A stretch of DNA of 64,000 bases from Collimonas pratensis (GCF_001584185.1 NZ_CP013234.1:5456001-5520000); one strand, 5' to 3'; shown: positions 17,954 through 27,712, numbered from the stretch's first letter. Made by a program: numbers and translations. The notes: generated by a model not told the origin, from the sequence alone.

Positions 17954-18352
17954 TTATCGCAGTCTCCGGCGGAAGACAAAATAGCGCGCGAAGAAATAGT
18001 TGATGAACATGCCGGCGATGCTTCCCAGCGCCACGCTTGCCAGCGGGCGGTAGGAAGCCGTGGGAAGCAGCGATACTGCAATCGCATAGACCAGGTAGTT
18101 GACGGCGCCGCCGCCCAGCATCAGGCCGAAGTACTTTGCATATTCCTGGAAAATCGATACGCCGGAGACGCGGTTGCGGAAAGTAAACTGGCGGTTCAGC
18201 AGCCAGGTCGCCGTCGCGGCGCAAAAGAAAGAAGGCACGCGCGCCCAGTACAAACCCAAGCTGCCCTTGAGCAGATACAGTACGCCTGCGTCCACCAGAA
18301 ATCCCACCGTTCCGACAACGCCAAAGATAAGAAATTCTTTGCGGATGTTCAA
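17954..18352 (-). CDS. GtrA-family polyprenyl-phosphate-sugar flippase
   Basis: A 132-residue protein with four membrane helices and the GtrA hallmarks FGVVGTVGFLVDAGVLYLL, TWLLNRQFTF and NYFFARYFVF. GtrA/GtcA proteins are thought to move undecaprenyl-phosphate sugar across the inner membrane. The gene converges on the GT2 gene with nine bases between stops. With the GT2 and YfhO-like proteins it completes a make-flip-transfer trio. Confidence 0.9.
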   Translation of the reverse strand: MNIRKEFLIFGVVGTVGFLVDAGVLYLLKGSLGLYWARVPSFFCAATATWLLNRQFTFRNRVSGVSIFQEYAKYFGLMLGGGAVNYLVYAIAVSLLPTASYRPLASVALGSIAGMFINYFFARYFVFRRRLR

Positions 18353-18470
18353 TTGCAGCCTCTGTTTCTGATCTCTGCCATGGGCAGATTCGGTTAGCGC
18401 CTGTGCGGCCGCTATCTTAGCATCGTTGTTCCGGAGACCTTCCGGACGCCGCCAGGCCGTCCCCGCAATA

Positions 18471-18505
18471 AAAAAAGCCAGCTGATGATTTCAACTGGCT
18501 TTTTT
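18471..18505 (-). terminator. Rho-independent terminator after ansB
   Basis: AAAAAAGCCAG and CTGGCTTTTTT form a perfect 11-pair stem with A and T tracts at both ends. On the minus strand it lies 25 bases after the asparaginase stop and ends in a T run, so it is assigned there. The symmetry could make it work both ways. Confidence 0.85.
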
Positions 18506-18529
18506 GCTGCCCGGATCAGGAATCCCGGA

Positions 18530-19630
18530 TCAATAGGTATAGAACATGCGCTGGATTTCTTTGGTGTCTTTGGTCTTGGTCAGCGCCAGCATCAGCAGGA
18601 TGCGGGCCTTTTGCGCATTGAGTGTATCGGCTACCACGAAGTCCAGCTCGTCGTCGTTAGCCTCGCCGTTACGCGCCACGATGCCTTGGCCGACGCGGCT
18701 GGCGCGGACGATGATCACGCCTTTTTTGCGCGCTTCAACCAGCGGCGTTTTCATTTGCGCTGCAACGCTGCCGTCGCCGACGCCGGCCTGGATGATGCCC
18801 TTGGCGCCGGAAGCCACTTGCGCATCGAGTGCGGCGCGGGTCATGTTGGCGTAGCCGTAGATGATGTCAACCTGCGGCAGCACGTCCAGCTTGCTGACGT
18901 CGAATTCGGTATCGACCGTGTTCTTGCGGGTCGACTGGCGGTAGAAGTAAGCCTTGTTGCCCTGGATGTAGCCCAGCATGCCGAGTTCGGTCGACTTGAA
19001 GGTGTCGGTGGTTGAGGTGTTGGTCTTGGTGACTTCGCGCGCAGCGTTGATCTGGTCGTTCAGCGACACCAGCACGCCCTTGCCGATGGCATCCTTGCTG
19101 CCGGCCAGCAGGACCGCGTTGTACAGGTTGATCGGGCCGTCGGCCGAGATCGCGGTCGATGGACGCATGGCGCCGACCACCACCACCGGCTTGCGGCTCT
19201 TGACCGTGAGGTCGAGGAAGTAAGCGGTTTCTTCGATGGTGTCAGTACCGTGGGTGATGACGATGCCGTCCACATCCGGTTGCGCCAGCAGCGCGTTGAC
19301 GCGCTTGGCCAGCTTCAGCCAGTGGTCGTTGGTCATGCTTTCGCTGGCGATCTGGAATACCTGCTCGCCCTTGACGTTAGCGACTTTCTTCAGCTCCGGC
19401 ACGGCGGCGATCAGCTTTTCCACGCCCACGGTGGCCGAGGTATAGCCGACGGTGGTGGTGCTGTCGGCGCCGGTGCCGGCGATGGTGCCGCCGGTCGCCA
19501 GGATCACGACGTTCGGCAGTTTGGCCTGAGCATCTTGCGCGTGCACCGCGGAAGTCGACAGCAACAGGGCGCCGAACATCATCAGTGCATAGGATTGCGC
19601 AGTGCGCAGTGTAAGTTTGCGGGTAGACAT
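18530..19630 (-). CDS. ansB: Type II L-asparaginase/glutaminase, exported
   Basis: A 366-residue secreted amidohydrolase. A signal peptide ends near residue 30 (STSAVHAQ). The two catalytic Thr regions are present (ILATGGTIAGTG and HGTDTIEETA), with the Lys in MRPSTAISADGP context. It converts asparagine, and often glutamine, to the acid and ammonia in the periplasm. AGGAGA stands five bases before the ATG at 19630; the open frame further upstream is not used. A large palindrome lies about 95 bases upstream, and a strong terminator follows. Confidence 0.95.
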   Translation of the reverse strand: MSTRKLTLRTAQSYALMMFGALLLSTSAVHAQDAQAKLPNVVILATGGTIAGTGADSTTTVGYTSATVGVEKLIAAVPELKKVANVKGEQVFQIASESMTNDHWLKLAKRVNALLAQPDVDGIVITHGTDTIEETAYFLDLTVKSRKPVVVVGAMRPSTAISADGPINLYNAVLLAGSKDAIGKGVLVSLNDQINAAREVTKTNTSTTDTFKSTELGMLGYIQGNKAYFYRQSTRKNTVDTEFDVSKLDVLPQVDIIYGYANMTRAALDAQVASGAKGIIQAGVGDGSVAAQMKTPLVEARKKGVIIVRASRVGQGIVARNGEANDDELDFVVADTLNAQKARILLMLALTKTKDTKEIQRMFYTY

Positions 19631-19723
19631 AAATCTCCTGATTTTGTGAATAATTGTGGACCGCAGCCTGGGCTGGAAATAAAGCTGAAAAACAGGCCAG
19701 ACAGCGGTCACGCGGCAGTTCAA

Positions 19724-19749
19724 TATTGCTCAATACGCATTGAGCAATA
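19724..19749. promoter_or_regulatory. Perfect inverted repeat upstream of ansB, likely operator
   Basis: TATTGCTCAAT, four bases (acgc), then ATTGAGCAATA: 11-base arms without a mismatch, about 95-120 bases upstream of the asparaginase ATG. There is no T run after it, and it lies before a gene, so an operator is more likely than a terminator. The binding protein is unknown. Confidence 0.55.
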
Positions 19750-19907
19750 CGCCGTCGCGCAGCGAAACTGTAACGGAAAGTGGACAACCAGCCTATGCTA
19801 ACTATGCATAGCTTTATGCACAACCGTTATAGTCATCGCCGAGATCGGGCAGGCGCGCGATTTTATTATCAAAAAGAAATGTCAGTCAACGCCTGCCCCG
19901 TTTTTGC

Positions 19908-20759
19908 CTACGCTGCCGTACTGGCTTCGGCTGCCTGCGTAATGAGCAGCTCGCGGGTGGGGAACGGGATCGAGCAGTTCACCGACGCCAATGCCGCTTG
20001 CAGGTTTTGTGCCAGCGACCAGCGCACCGCCCAGTATTCGGAAGTGGTGGTCCAGGCGCGCATGTTCAGCATCACCGCGCTGTCGGCATGATCGGTGACC
20101 ACTACCAGCGGCGCCGGCGTCGCCAGGATCCGCTCGTCCGCCAGCAACAGCTTTTGCAGGGCCTGGATCGCCGCGGCCGGGTTGTCCTTGTAATTGATAC
20201 CGACCGGCATGTCGATACGGCGCGTATTGTTGCGGCTGAAGTTGGTCAGCGCACTGTTCCAGAGCTGATTGTTGGGCACGAACAGACAGATGCCGTCGGC
20301 CTTGGTCAGCTTGGTGGCGAACAGGCCGATTTCATCGACCGTGCCTTCGATGCTGCCGTTGGAAATGTATTCGCCCACCTGGAACGGCCGCAGGAACAGC
20401 AGCATCATGCCGGCCGCGATGTTTTGCAAAGTGCCTTGCAAAGCCAGGCCGATGGCCAGGCCGGCGGCGCCGAGAATGGCGACGATACTCGCGGTCTGCA
20501 CCCCGAACTGACCCAGCACGGCCACCAGCGTGATCAAGCGCACCAGCCACAGCAGCACGCTGCGCAGCACCGGCCGCAAAGTGGCGTCGAGGCTGGCGCG
20601 GATCATGACGCGGTCGAGCGCATTGGCAAAACGCGATGACAGCCACCAGCCTACTGCCAGCGTGAAAATGGCGAGTACGGCGTTCAGGCCGTAGTGCAGG
20701 GAGGATTCCAGAAGGAAATTCCAGAGCGTTGTAAGTTGATTGACGGCTAATATATTCAA
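19908..20759 (-). CDS. MscS-family mechanosensitive channel
   Basis: A 283-residue protein with three N-terminal membrane helices. The Gly/Ala-rich pore helix AAGLAIGLALQGTLQNIAAG is followed by the beta domain beginning FRPFQVGEYISN-like (here LRPFQVGEYISNGSIEG). This is the small-conductance osmotic release channel family. The start is a TTG at 20757-20759, supported by AGGAG six bases upstream. It is divergent from hisC and lies alone. Confidence 0.92.
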   Translation of the reverse strand: MNILAVNQLTTLWNFLLESSLHYGLNAVLAIFTLAVGWWLSSRFANALDRVMIRASLDATLRPVLRSVLLWLVRLITLVAVLGQFGVQTASIVAILGAAGLAIGLALQGTLQNIAAGMMLLFLRPFQVGEYISNGSIEGTVDEIGLFATKLTKADGICLFVPNNQLWNSALTNFSRNNTRRIDMPVGINYKDNPAAAIQALQKLLLADERILATPAPLVVVTDHADSAVMLNMRAWTTTSEYWAVRWSLAQNLQAALASVNCSIPFPTRELLITQAAEASTAA

Positions 20760-20940
20760 GGGCAGCTCCTGTTGCTTGTAAGGAAAAGCGCGAACCGGGT
20801 CCGCAAATTCAGTCCTCTATGTTACCAGTTGACTTAGATACAACCCGCAAAACCCAGCCAGAGCGCTCCGGGTTTGCTACCATACGGCTGATTCGCCCAC
20901 CTTCTTTAGCCACCGCACTGCGTCACCCCGTCAGCACAAT

Positions 20941-22029
20941 ATGAGCAAATTCTGGAGTCCTATCGTCAGCCGCCTGACGCCTTATACCCCCGGCGAACAA
21001 CCCAAGCTGAGCAAGCTGGTCAAGCTCAACACCAATGAGAATCCTTACGGACCGTCGCCGCTGGCGCTGGCCGCGATTGCCGCCGAGGCGGGCGACAGCC
21101 TGCGCCTGTATCCCGATCCCGAAGCCGATATGCTGAAACGGGCGCTGGCCGAACAGAACGCCGCGCACGGCATCACCAGAGCCAACGTGTTTGTCGGCAA
21201 CGGTTCCGACGAAGTGCTGGCGCATGCCTTCCAAGCCCTGCTGCAGCACGAAGAACCGATCCTGTTCCCGGACATCAGCTACAGCTTTTACCCGACCTAC
21301 TGCGGCCTGTACCAGGTGGAGCACCGCACAGTGCCGCTGGCAGCGGATTTCAGCCTGCGCGTCGACGACTATCTGGGCGTCGCTGTCGGCGGCATCATTT
21401 TCCCGAATCCGAATGCGCCTACCGGCTGTCTGCTGCCACTGGCCGAGGTCGAGCGGCTGGTAGCGGGGCAACCCGATTGCGTGGTGATCGTCGACGAGGC
21501 TTATGTCGATTTCGGCGGCGACAGCGCGATCCCGCTGGTGGCGCGCTATCCCAATCTGCTGGTGGTGCAGACCCTGTCGAAGTCGCGCTCGCTGGCCGGC
21601 TTGCGGGTCGGCTTTGCGATCGGCCATCCGGATCTGATCACGGCGCTGGAACGGGTCAAGAACAGTTTCAATTCCTATCCGCTGGACCGCATGGCGATCG
21701 CCGGCGCCACTGCCGCCATCAAGGACCAGGCGCATTTCGACAAGACCCGGCAGGCAGTGATCGCCAGCCGCGAACGCATGGTGACAGGACTGAAAACGCT
21801 AGGCTTCGAGGTGCTGCCGTCGGCCGCCAACTTTGTGTTTGCGCGCCATCCGCGCCATGACGCCGCCAAACTGGCCGCCAGCCTGCGTGGCGACGGCATC
21901 ATCGTGCGCCATTTCAGTGCTGCCCGCATCGCCCAGTTCCTGCGCATTACGGTCGGCACCGATGAGGCTTGCCAGGCATTGCTGGATGCCTTGCAGCTGC
22001 ATCTGAAGAAATTGCCGGCCGACTTCTGA
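20941..22029 (+). CDS. hisC: Histidinol-phosphate aminotransferase
   Basis: A 362-residue fold-type I PLP aminotransferase. It has [13 protein letters not shown] near the N-terminus, [30 protein letters not shown], the PLP Lys in [14 protein letters not shown] and FLRITVGT at the end. It converts imidazole-acetol phosphate and glutamate to histidinol phosphate. It is not in a his operon here, which is common for a second copy in betaproteobacteria. An MFS gene follows after 97 bases. Confidence 0.93.
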   Translation: MSKFWSPIVSRLTPYTPGEQPKLSKLVKLNTNENPYGPSPLALAAIAAEAGDSLRLYPDPEADMLKRALAEQNAAHGITRANVFVGNGSDEVLAHAFQALLQHEEPILFPDISYSFYPTYCGLYQVEHRTVPLAADFSLRVDDYLGVAVGGIIFPNPNAPTGCLLPLAEVERLVAGQPDCVVIVDEAYVDFGGDSAIPLVARYPNLLVVQTLSKSRSLAGLRVGFAIGHPDLITALERVKNSFNSYPLDRMAIAGATAAIKDQAHFDKTRQAVIASRERMVTGLKTLGFEVLPSAANFVFARHPRHDAAKLAASLRGDGIIVRHFSAARIAQFLRITVGTDEACQALLDALQLHLKKLPADF

Positions 22030-22126
22030 CCTTGCCTCAGCGTGCCGGCGCCTATATCGCCGGCGACGCTGATTCCGCTGCCTGCATGGCCTGCAGCTGC
22101 CCAAGCCGTGACTTTTCCTTCACTCA

Positions 22127-23278
22127 ATGTCCATGCCCATCGCATCATCCAGTGCCGCCCACCCACGCATGCGCCAGGTAGCGCTACCGCTGCTGTTCCT
22201 GCTGGTCGGCGTGACCTTCGCCAGCTGGGTTTCGCGCATCCCCGCGCTGCGCGATCATCTGCAGCTGGATCCCGCCAGCATCAGCCTGTTCCTGCTGGGC
22301 GGCGGCATCGGCGCGGTCAGCTCGTTTCCGCTGGCAGCCTGGCTGATCGGCCACTACGGCGCCCGCCGCGCCTGCTGGTATGCCGGCCTGGCGCTGTTGC
22401 TGAGCGTGCCATGCCTGGCGCTGGCGCCCAACCTGCCCGTACTGATGCTGGCGATGCTCTGTCTCGGCGTCTGTTCCAGTTGCTTCAACGTAGCGATCAA
22501 TACGCTGGGCGCCGAAGCTGAGAAAATCGCCGGCCGTTCGATCATGTCGCAGCTGCACGCCTGGTACTGCGTCGGTACACTCTCCGGCGCCCTGCTGGGC
22601 AGCGCCATCGCCGGGCTCAGCATCGGGCCCTTGCTGCACTTTGCCGTGATCGTGCTGTTGGCGCTGGTCCCGCTACGCCTGTGCTATCGCGCGTTGCCAA
22701 ATGACCAGCCGCAGTACATCGCCGGGAAAAAACACTTTGCGCTGCCGCACGGCCCGCTGATCGCGCTCGGCGTGGTAGCCTTTGGCGGCGCCATCGTCGA
22801 AGGCTCGGTGGCCGACTGGAGCGGCGTCTACATGAAAGACCAGCTGCTGGCCAGCGACGGCGTGGCGCCGCTGGCCTTCGCCTTCTTTGCCGGCATGATG
22901 CTGTTGACCAGGCTAGTAGGCGACCGCCTGAAAGAAGCATTCGGCGCTCGCCGCATCGTTGCCGGCGGCGCGCTGGCAGCCGGCATCGGCATGCTGATCG
23001 CGCTGGCGGCCAGCGCCATTCCCCTCGCCATTGCCGGCTTTGCGCTGACCGGGGTCGGCGTCGCCACCATATTTCCATTTCTTTTCAGCGCCGCCGGCCG
23101 TCACGGTCCGACCGCGCTGGCGGGCGTCACCACCATGGGCTATACAGGTGGCCTGATCGGTCCACCGCTGATCGGCTTTGTCGCCCACGGCTTCGGCTTG
23201 ACCGTAGCGCTCTCGCTGGTCGGCCTGCTGTGCGCAGCGGTGGCGCTGGCCGCCAGCCGTGCCAAATGGCTGGAATAG
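22127..23278 (+). CDS. MFS transporter (YbjJ-like)
   Basis: A 383-residue transporter with twelve predicted helices. The inter-helix GHYGARRACW motif after TM2 is MFS-like, and SWVSRIPALRDHLQLDP in the first loop and NVAINTLGAEAEK after TM4 recall the YbjJ subgroup. The substrate is unknown. It follows hisC on the same strand. Confidence 0.85.
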   Translation: MSMPIASSSAAHPRMRQVALPLLFLLVGVTFASWVSRIPALRDHLQLDPASISLFLLGGGIGAVSSFPLAAWLIGHYGARRACWYAGLALLLSVPCLALAPNLPVLMLAMLCLGVCSSCFNVAINTLGAEAEKIAGRSIMSQLHAWYCVGTLSGALLGSAIAGLSIGPLLHFAVIVLLALVPLRLCYRALPNDQPQYIAGKKHFALPHGPLIALGVVAFGGAIVEGSVADWSGVYMKDQLLASDGVAPLAFAFFAGMMLLTRLVGDRLKEAFGARRIVAGGALAAGIGMLIALAASAIPLAIAGFALTGVGVATIFPFLFSAAGRHGPTALAGVTTMGYTGGLIGPPLIGFVAHGFGLTVALSLVGLLCAAVALAASRAKWLE

Positions 23279-23330
23279 GCAAGCCACTAAGCTAGAATGT
23301 GAACTGGCCCACCCTCAACCAGGAGTCCCT

Positions 23331-24080
23331 ATGACGCTTGCCTCGATTTTTTCACTGCCACGCTTGCGCGGCCTGACCGTCAGCGCTGCCGTCGGCTTTA
23401 CCCTGGCCGCTTGCGCTGCGACGCCGCCGGCGCCAGTGGCCGGCAACGATCCGGCGCTGTCAGCTGTGCGCTGGAAATTAACTAGCTGGAGCGGCCACAC
23501 CATCCCGCATGGCGACAACGGTGAACCCGTGATCCTGAATTTCGACATGCAGGACGGCAAGGGCAGAGTCAGCGGCCGTGCCGGCTGCAATCAGTTTTCA
23601 GCGCCCTACTCGGTGCGCGCCGCCGGCCAGTTGACCATCGTCGAAGCGGTGACCACGCGCATGGCTTGCCCGCCGCCGGCAATGCAGTTCGAAGCCGATT
23701 TCCTCGACAAGCTGCAAGCCGTCAACAATTACAAGATCAACGGGCCGGTGCTGGAAATGAAAACCGTGGATGGCCAGACCCTCAGTTTCTATCAGCGCGA
23801 AAAACCGAGTGCCGCCGCCAAGATCAAATTTGTTTACGTCGCGGCGCAAAAAATCCCATGCAGCGCCGGCGTGATGCGCACCACCTGCCTGCAGATCCGC
23901 GAACGCAAGGAAGATCCGTGGCAGCTCTGGTACGGCAATATCGTTGGCTTCAATTTTGAACCCGGCATCGCCTACCGGCTGCGCATCCTGGAAGAACCGG
24001 TGCTCAATCCGCCAGCCGACGCCAGTTCGATCAAGTGGACGCTCGACATGATCGTGGAACAGGAAGTGGTCAAGAAATAA
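23331..24080 (+). CDS. META plus DUF4377 domain lipoprotein
   Basis: A 249-residue exported protein. The N-terminus is a signal peptide ending in a possible lipobox (FTLAACAAT), followed by a META/HslJ domain (VRWKLTSWSG, GRAGCNQFSAPY, TRMACPPPAMQFE; about 45-150). A DUF4377-like domain closes it (IKFVYVAAQKIPC, LQIRERKEDPWQLWYGNIVGFNFEPG; about 165-245). META proteins are linked to envelope stress and aromatic-compound tolerance, without a defined activity. AGGAG at 23321-23325 fixes the ATG at 23331, within a longer open frame. Its stop overlaps the next start (TAATG). Confidence 0.85.
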   Translation: MTLASIFSLPRLRGLTVSAAVGFTLAACAATPPAPVAGNDPALSAVRWKLTSWSGHTIPHGDNGEPVILNFDMQDGKGRVSGRAGCNQFSAPYSVRAAGQLTIVEAVTTRMACPPPAMQFEADFLDKLQAVNNYKINGPVLEMKTVDGQTLSFYQREKPSAAAKIKFVYVAAQKIPCSAGVMRTTCLQIRERKEDPWQLWYGNIVGFNFEPGIAYRLRILEEPVLNPPADASSIKWTLDMIVEQEVVKK

Positions 24081-24814
24081 TGGCGCTATCGGTAGAAAAC
24101 AATGACCGTCTGCAGCTGTTGCTGCTGCCCGGCTTCATGCTCGACCAGACCCTGTGGGACGACCTGCGCGAGGGCCTGCAGCAGCTGGGCCAGCTGCATT
24201 TCGGCGATCTCGGCCAGGACGATTCGATCAGCACCATGGCGGCGCGCGTGCTGCAGCAGGCGCCGCCGCGTTTCATCCTGATCGGCTTTTCCATGGGCGG
24301 CTATGTGGCGCAAGCCATCATGCAGCAGGCGCCTGAACGCGTAATTGCGCTGGCGCTGCTGAACACCTCGGCACGGCAGCAGAATCCGCGCGAAATCGCC
24401 GGCAACAAGGTGCAGCTGGAACTGGCGAAGCAGGTGCCGTTCAAGGGCCTCACCAGCCGCGCGTTAGCGTCGTCGCTGCATCCTGACCTGGCGCACGACC
24501 GCGTCCTGCTGGAACGGCTGCAGGCTATGGCACTGCGCAACGGCAAGGACGTTTTTATCCGCCAGCTGTCGGCCTTGCGCAGCGACGGCTATGCCGAGCT
24601 GCATAAAATCCAGTGCCCGACGCTGATCGTCGCCAGCAACAACGACCAGCTCAGCAGCATCGCCGAGTCGCAGCAGATGCTGGAGCAGATCGCCACGGCC
24701 CACATGGTCCTGATCGAAAACTGCGGCCACATGACGCCGCTGGAAAAGCCGCAGCAGTTGCTGCAGATTTTGTCGGACTGGATCAGTAGTATCGAATATC
24801 GAATGATGATGTAA
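24080..24814 (+). CDS. Alpha/beta hydrolase
   Basis: A 244-residue soluble hydrolase with the nucleophile Ser in GFSMGGYVAQ, a catalytic Asp in VASNNDQLS and His in NCGHMTPLEKP. The start overlaps the stop of the META lipoprotein gene by one base, so the two are co-translated. The fold covers esterases, pimeloyl-ester hydrolases and lactonases. GFSMGG is also close to BioH-type enzymes, but nothing here proves that role. Confidence 0.85.
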   Translation: MALSVENNDRLQLLLLPGFMLDQTLWDDLREGLQQLGQLHFGDLGQDDSISTMAARVLQQAPPRFILIGFSMGGYVAQAIMQQAPERVIALALLNTSARQQNPREIAGNKVQLELAKQVPFKGLTSRALASSLHPDLAHDRVLLERLQAMALRNGKDVFIRQLSALRSDGYAELHKIQCPTLIVASNNDQLSSIAESQQMLEQIATAHMVLIENCGHMTPLEKPQQLLQILSDWISSIEYRMMM

Positions 24815-24837
24815 CACCACCTTAAGGATTGCCAGCC

Positions 24838-25659
24838 ATGTCTTTTCCACTTCGCCCTATCGCTTTTGTCCTGGCAGCATCCAATCACGGCAGCATGATC
24901 GTGAACCGCAACGATCATCACGGCGTCAATGAAAACAATGGTTACGGGGTCGGCTATCAGATCCTCAGCAATTCCAGTTTCGATGCCGTCGAAATAGACT
25001 TTGCGCTGGCCTTGCTGAATTGCCGGCGCCGTCATTTCGGCGATGGCGTGTTCGCCATCGACGGCGGCGCCAACGTCGGCGTCCATACCATCGAATGGGC
25101 GCGCCACATGCATGGCTGGGGCCGGGTGCTGGCCTTTGAAGCGCAGGAAGTCGTGTTCTACGCCCTGGCCGGCAACGTCGCCCTCAACAATTGCCTGAAC
25201 GCGCGGGTGAAACTGTCGGCGCTGGGTGAGCAATGCGGCGAGCTGACGGTGCCGCAGCCGGACTACTTCAAGGCATCCAGTTTTGGCAGCCTGGAGCTGC
25301 GTCAGCGCCCGAATACCGAGTTCATCGGCCAGCAGATTTCCTACGAAGCGGGTGCCGGCACGACTGTACCGATGGTCAGCCTGGATTCGCTGAAACTGGA
25401 ACGTCTGGATCTGGTGAAACTGGATGTCGAGGGCATGGAACTGGACGTACTGCGCGGCGCCCGCGCCACCATACAAAAGCATCTGCCGATCATGTGCATC
25501 GAGGTCATCAAATCCGACCCGGCGGCGATTGAAGTCTTTCTCAAGGAGCTAGGCTATCGTGTATTTCCAGCGGGACTGAATGCGATTGCGGTACATGAAG
25601 CGGATCCCACGCTGGCGCAGATTTCGGTCAAAGAGGGCCTGGTGCTCCTGACCAGCTGA
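24838..25659 (+). CDS. FkbM-family methyltransferase
   Basis: A 273-residue protein of the FkbM SAM-dependent methyltransferase family. It has the SAM loop FAIDGGANVGVHTIEWAR, VLAFEAQEVVFYALAGNVALN and the family motif LDLVKLDVEGMELDVLRGA. Members O-methylate sugars or small molecules. AAGGA nine bases upstream supports the ATG at 24838 over the TTG at 24829. It follows the hydrolase by 23 bases. Confidence 0.88.
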   Translation: MSFPLRPIAFVLAASNHGSMIVNRNDHHGVNENNGYGVGYQILSNSSFDAVEIDFALALLNCRRRHFGDGVFAIDGGANVGVHTIEWARHMHGWGRVLAFEAQEVVFYALAGNVALNNCLNARVKLSALGEQCGELTVPQPDYFKASSFGSLELRQRPNTEFIGQQISYEAGAGTTVPMVSLDSLKLERLDLVKLDVEGMELDVLRGARATIQKHLPIMCIEVIKSDPAAIEVFLKELGYRVFPAGLNAIAVHEADPTLAQISVKEGLVLLTS

Positions 25660-25703
25660 CGGTTCAAGCGGGTCAGGCAGCGCTGACCCGTTCCCTGCAT
25701 CGT

Positions 25704-26663
25704 CTACAGCGCCAGACGCTTGCGCGCCGCCTGGTATTCAGTCTGCAGGCGATCCACCATCTGCGCAACGCTTGGTATGTCATCCATCAGGCCCACGCCC
25801 TGGCCGGCGCCCCAGATATCGCGCCAGGCCTTGGCGCCAGTGCCGCCGGAACCGAAATTCATCTTCGATTTATCCGCCTCCGGCAGATTGTCCGGATCGA
25901 GGCCGGCATTGACGATCGATTTCTTCAGATAGTTGCCGTGCACGCCGGTGAACAGATTGGTGTACACCACATCCGCCGCCGTGGACTCTACGATGGCCTG
26001 ACGATAGGCATCGTCGACATGCGCTTCCTTGGTCGCCAGCCAGCGCGAGCCGATATAGGCAAAGTCGGCGCCCATGGCTTGCGCCGCCAGGATCGCATCG
26101 CCGGTAGCGATCGCGCCCGACAGGGCGATCGGACCCTTGAAGAATTTACGCACCTCGCCTACCAGTGCAAACGGCGACAGCGGTCCGGCATGGCCGCCGG
26201 CGCCGGCCGCCACCAGGATCAGGCCGTCGACGCCTGCTTCCAGCGCCTTCTGCGCATGGCGGATCGAGATCACGTCGTGCAGCACGATACCGCCATAACT
26301 GTGGATCGCATCCATCATTTCCGGTGGCGGTGCGCGCAGGCTGGAGATGATGATAGGGACCTGATGCTTGACGCATACCGCGACGTCGTGCGCCAGGCGG
26401 TCGTTCGATTGATGGACGATCTGGTTGACCGCGATCGGGCCGATCTTGGCGCCGGGATGCTCGGCCTGGTAGGCAGCCAGCTCGGCCTGCAAATCGGTCA
26501 GCCAGACATCCAGCAATTCCGCCGGCCGGGCGTTGAGAGCAGGGAAAGAACCGACGATGCCCGCCTTGCACTGGGCGGCCACCAGGGCCGGGCCGCTGGC
26601 GATGAACATCGGCGAACCGATGACGGGAAGGCTCAGGTTTTGCAACGCAGCTGGCAGTGCCAT
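25704..26663 (-). CDS. Nitronate monooxygenase (FMN)
   Basis: A 319-residue TIM-barrel flavoprotein. It has PVIGSPMFIASGPALV at the N-terminus, LVAAAGAGGHAGPLSPFAL with the phosphate-binding region, ALSGAIATGDAILAAQAMGADFAYIGSRW and a C-terminal GAGQGVGLMDDIP. Members oxidise propionate-3-nitronate and related nitronates. It is transcribed alone. The neighbouring 134-base gap holds no obvious gene. Confidence 0.9.
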   Translation of the reverse strand: MALPAALQNLSLPVIGSPMFIASGPALVAAQCKAGIVGSFPALNARPAELLDVWLTDLQAELAAYQAEHPGAKIGPIAVNQIVHQSNDRLAHDVAVCVKHQVPIIISSLRAPPPEMMDAIHSYGGIVLHDVISIRHAQKALEAGVDGLILVAAGAGGHAGPLSPFALVGEVRKFFKGPIALSGAIATGDAILAAQAMGADFAYIGSRWLATKEAHVDDAYRQAIVESTAADVVYTNLFTGVHGNYLKKSIVNAGLDPDNLPEADKSKMNFGSGGTGAKAWRDIWGAGQGVGLMDDIPSVAQMVDRLQTEYQAARKRLAL

Positions 26664-26797
26664 AACGACCTCTTGAATTGGGAGTTGAATGGCTGATTAT
26701 AGGGGGAAGCCCAGAATAAAAAGTACGATCGTGCTAGATTTTGTCCTCTAAACCCGGCTCTCGGCTGGCTTGACGCTCTATGGACGGCTTCATCCCA

Positions 26798-27712
26798 TTA
26801 GCGGTTTAACAAGTAACCGTCGCGCACTTCCGCCGCCCCGGCGCGCAGCAGCTGGGCCACTGTCCATTCGGCGAGGCCGGTGCCGCTGCGCTGCAGATAG
26901 CGGCGGTTGGCGGCATCGACCAGCGGCAGGCTGGTCAGCATCTGCTCCACCTCGTCCAGTCTGATCTGTTGCCGTTCCAGCAGCAGGAATTTGAGCAAGA
27001 CCTTGATCGCATTGGCGGCGTTGCGCTGCGGATCGGCGGCCAGATAGGCGAGCCGCGCGAAGGCCCGCTCCAGCGCCGCGCCGGCATCGGTGAAAGGGCT
27101 GCCGTGGCCGGGAATCACCAGCCGCACGTCAAGAGAGGCAATCAGCTCCAGCGTCGCCTGCGCCTCGGCAAAGCCGGATGCGCCGTCCAGTTCCGGGAAG
27201 ATCACGCCAAAGCCGTTTTCCCACAGGGCGTCGGCGGAAATCAGGATGCCGTGCTGCGGGCAATAAAACACCAGCGAATGCGGATCGTGGCCGGCCGCCG
27301 CCAGCACTTGCCATTGCAGATCGCCCAGGGTCAGCCAGTCGCCGGGCTGCAAGGTATCGTCGAAAGTGAAAGGTGCACATTGCTGGCCGGTGCCGCTGTA
27401 ACTCAACGCGTCCCGGTCCCAGCGCCGCACCTGCTCGGCCTGGCCGGCGGGAATCGACGTGCGGCAGCCGTACACCTGCTGCAGGGCGGCGTTGCCGCCG
27501 CAATGGTCGGAATGCAGATGGGTATTCAGCAAACGATCCAGCGGCCGCCCTTGCAAGCCGTGCGCCACCAGCGCCAGGGTTTGCGGCGCATGGGTGAGAT
27601 AGCCGCTGTCCACCAGCGCAGTCTGCGTGCTGCCGAGGAACAGGATGTTGTTGGAAGACAGCCAGCCGCGTTCCAGCACGCGCATGGTCGGCGGCAACTG
27701 GATCGCGCTCAT
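26798..27712 (-). CDS. MBL-fold metallo-hydrolase
   Basis: A 304-residue metallo-beta-lactamase-fold enzyme with the metal motif NTHLHSDHCGG and later ligands in AAGHDPHSL, SADAL and IPGHGSP. A C-terminal helical domain (about 215-304) is of the kind seen in LACTB2-like hydrolases. Likely a thioester or glyoxalase-type hydrolase. Its start overlaps the stop of the upstream DUF1289 gene by four bases. Confidence 0.87.
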   Translation of the reverse strand: MSAIQLPPTMRVLERGWLSSNNILFLGSTQTALVDSGYLTHAPQTLALVAHGLQGRPLDRLLNTHLHSDHCGGNAALQQVYGCRTSIPAGQAEQVRRWDRDALSYSGTGQQCAPFTFDDTLQPGDWLTLGDLQWQVLAAAGHDPHSLVFYCPQHGILISADALWENGFGVIFPELDGASGFAEAQATLELIASLDVRLVIPGHGSPFTDAGAALERAFARLAYLAADPQRNAANAIKVLLKFLLLERQQIRLDEVEQMLTSLPLVDAANRRYLQRSGTGLAEWTVAQLLRAGAAEVRDGYLLNR

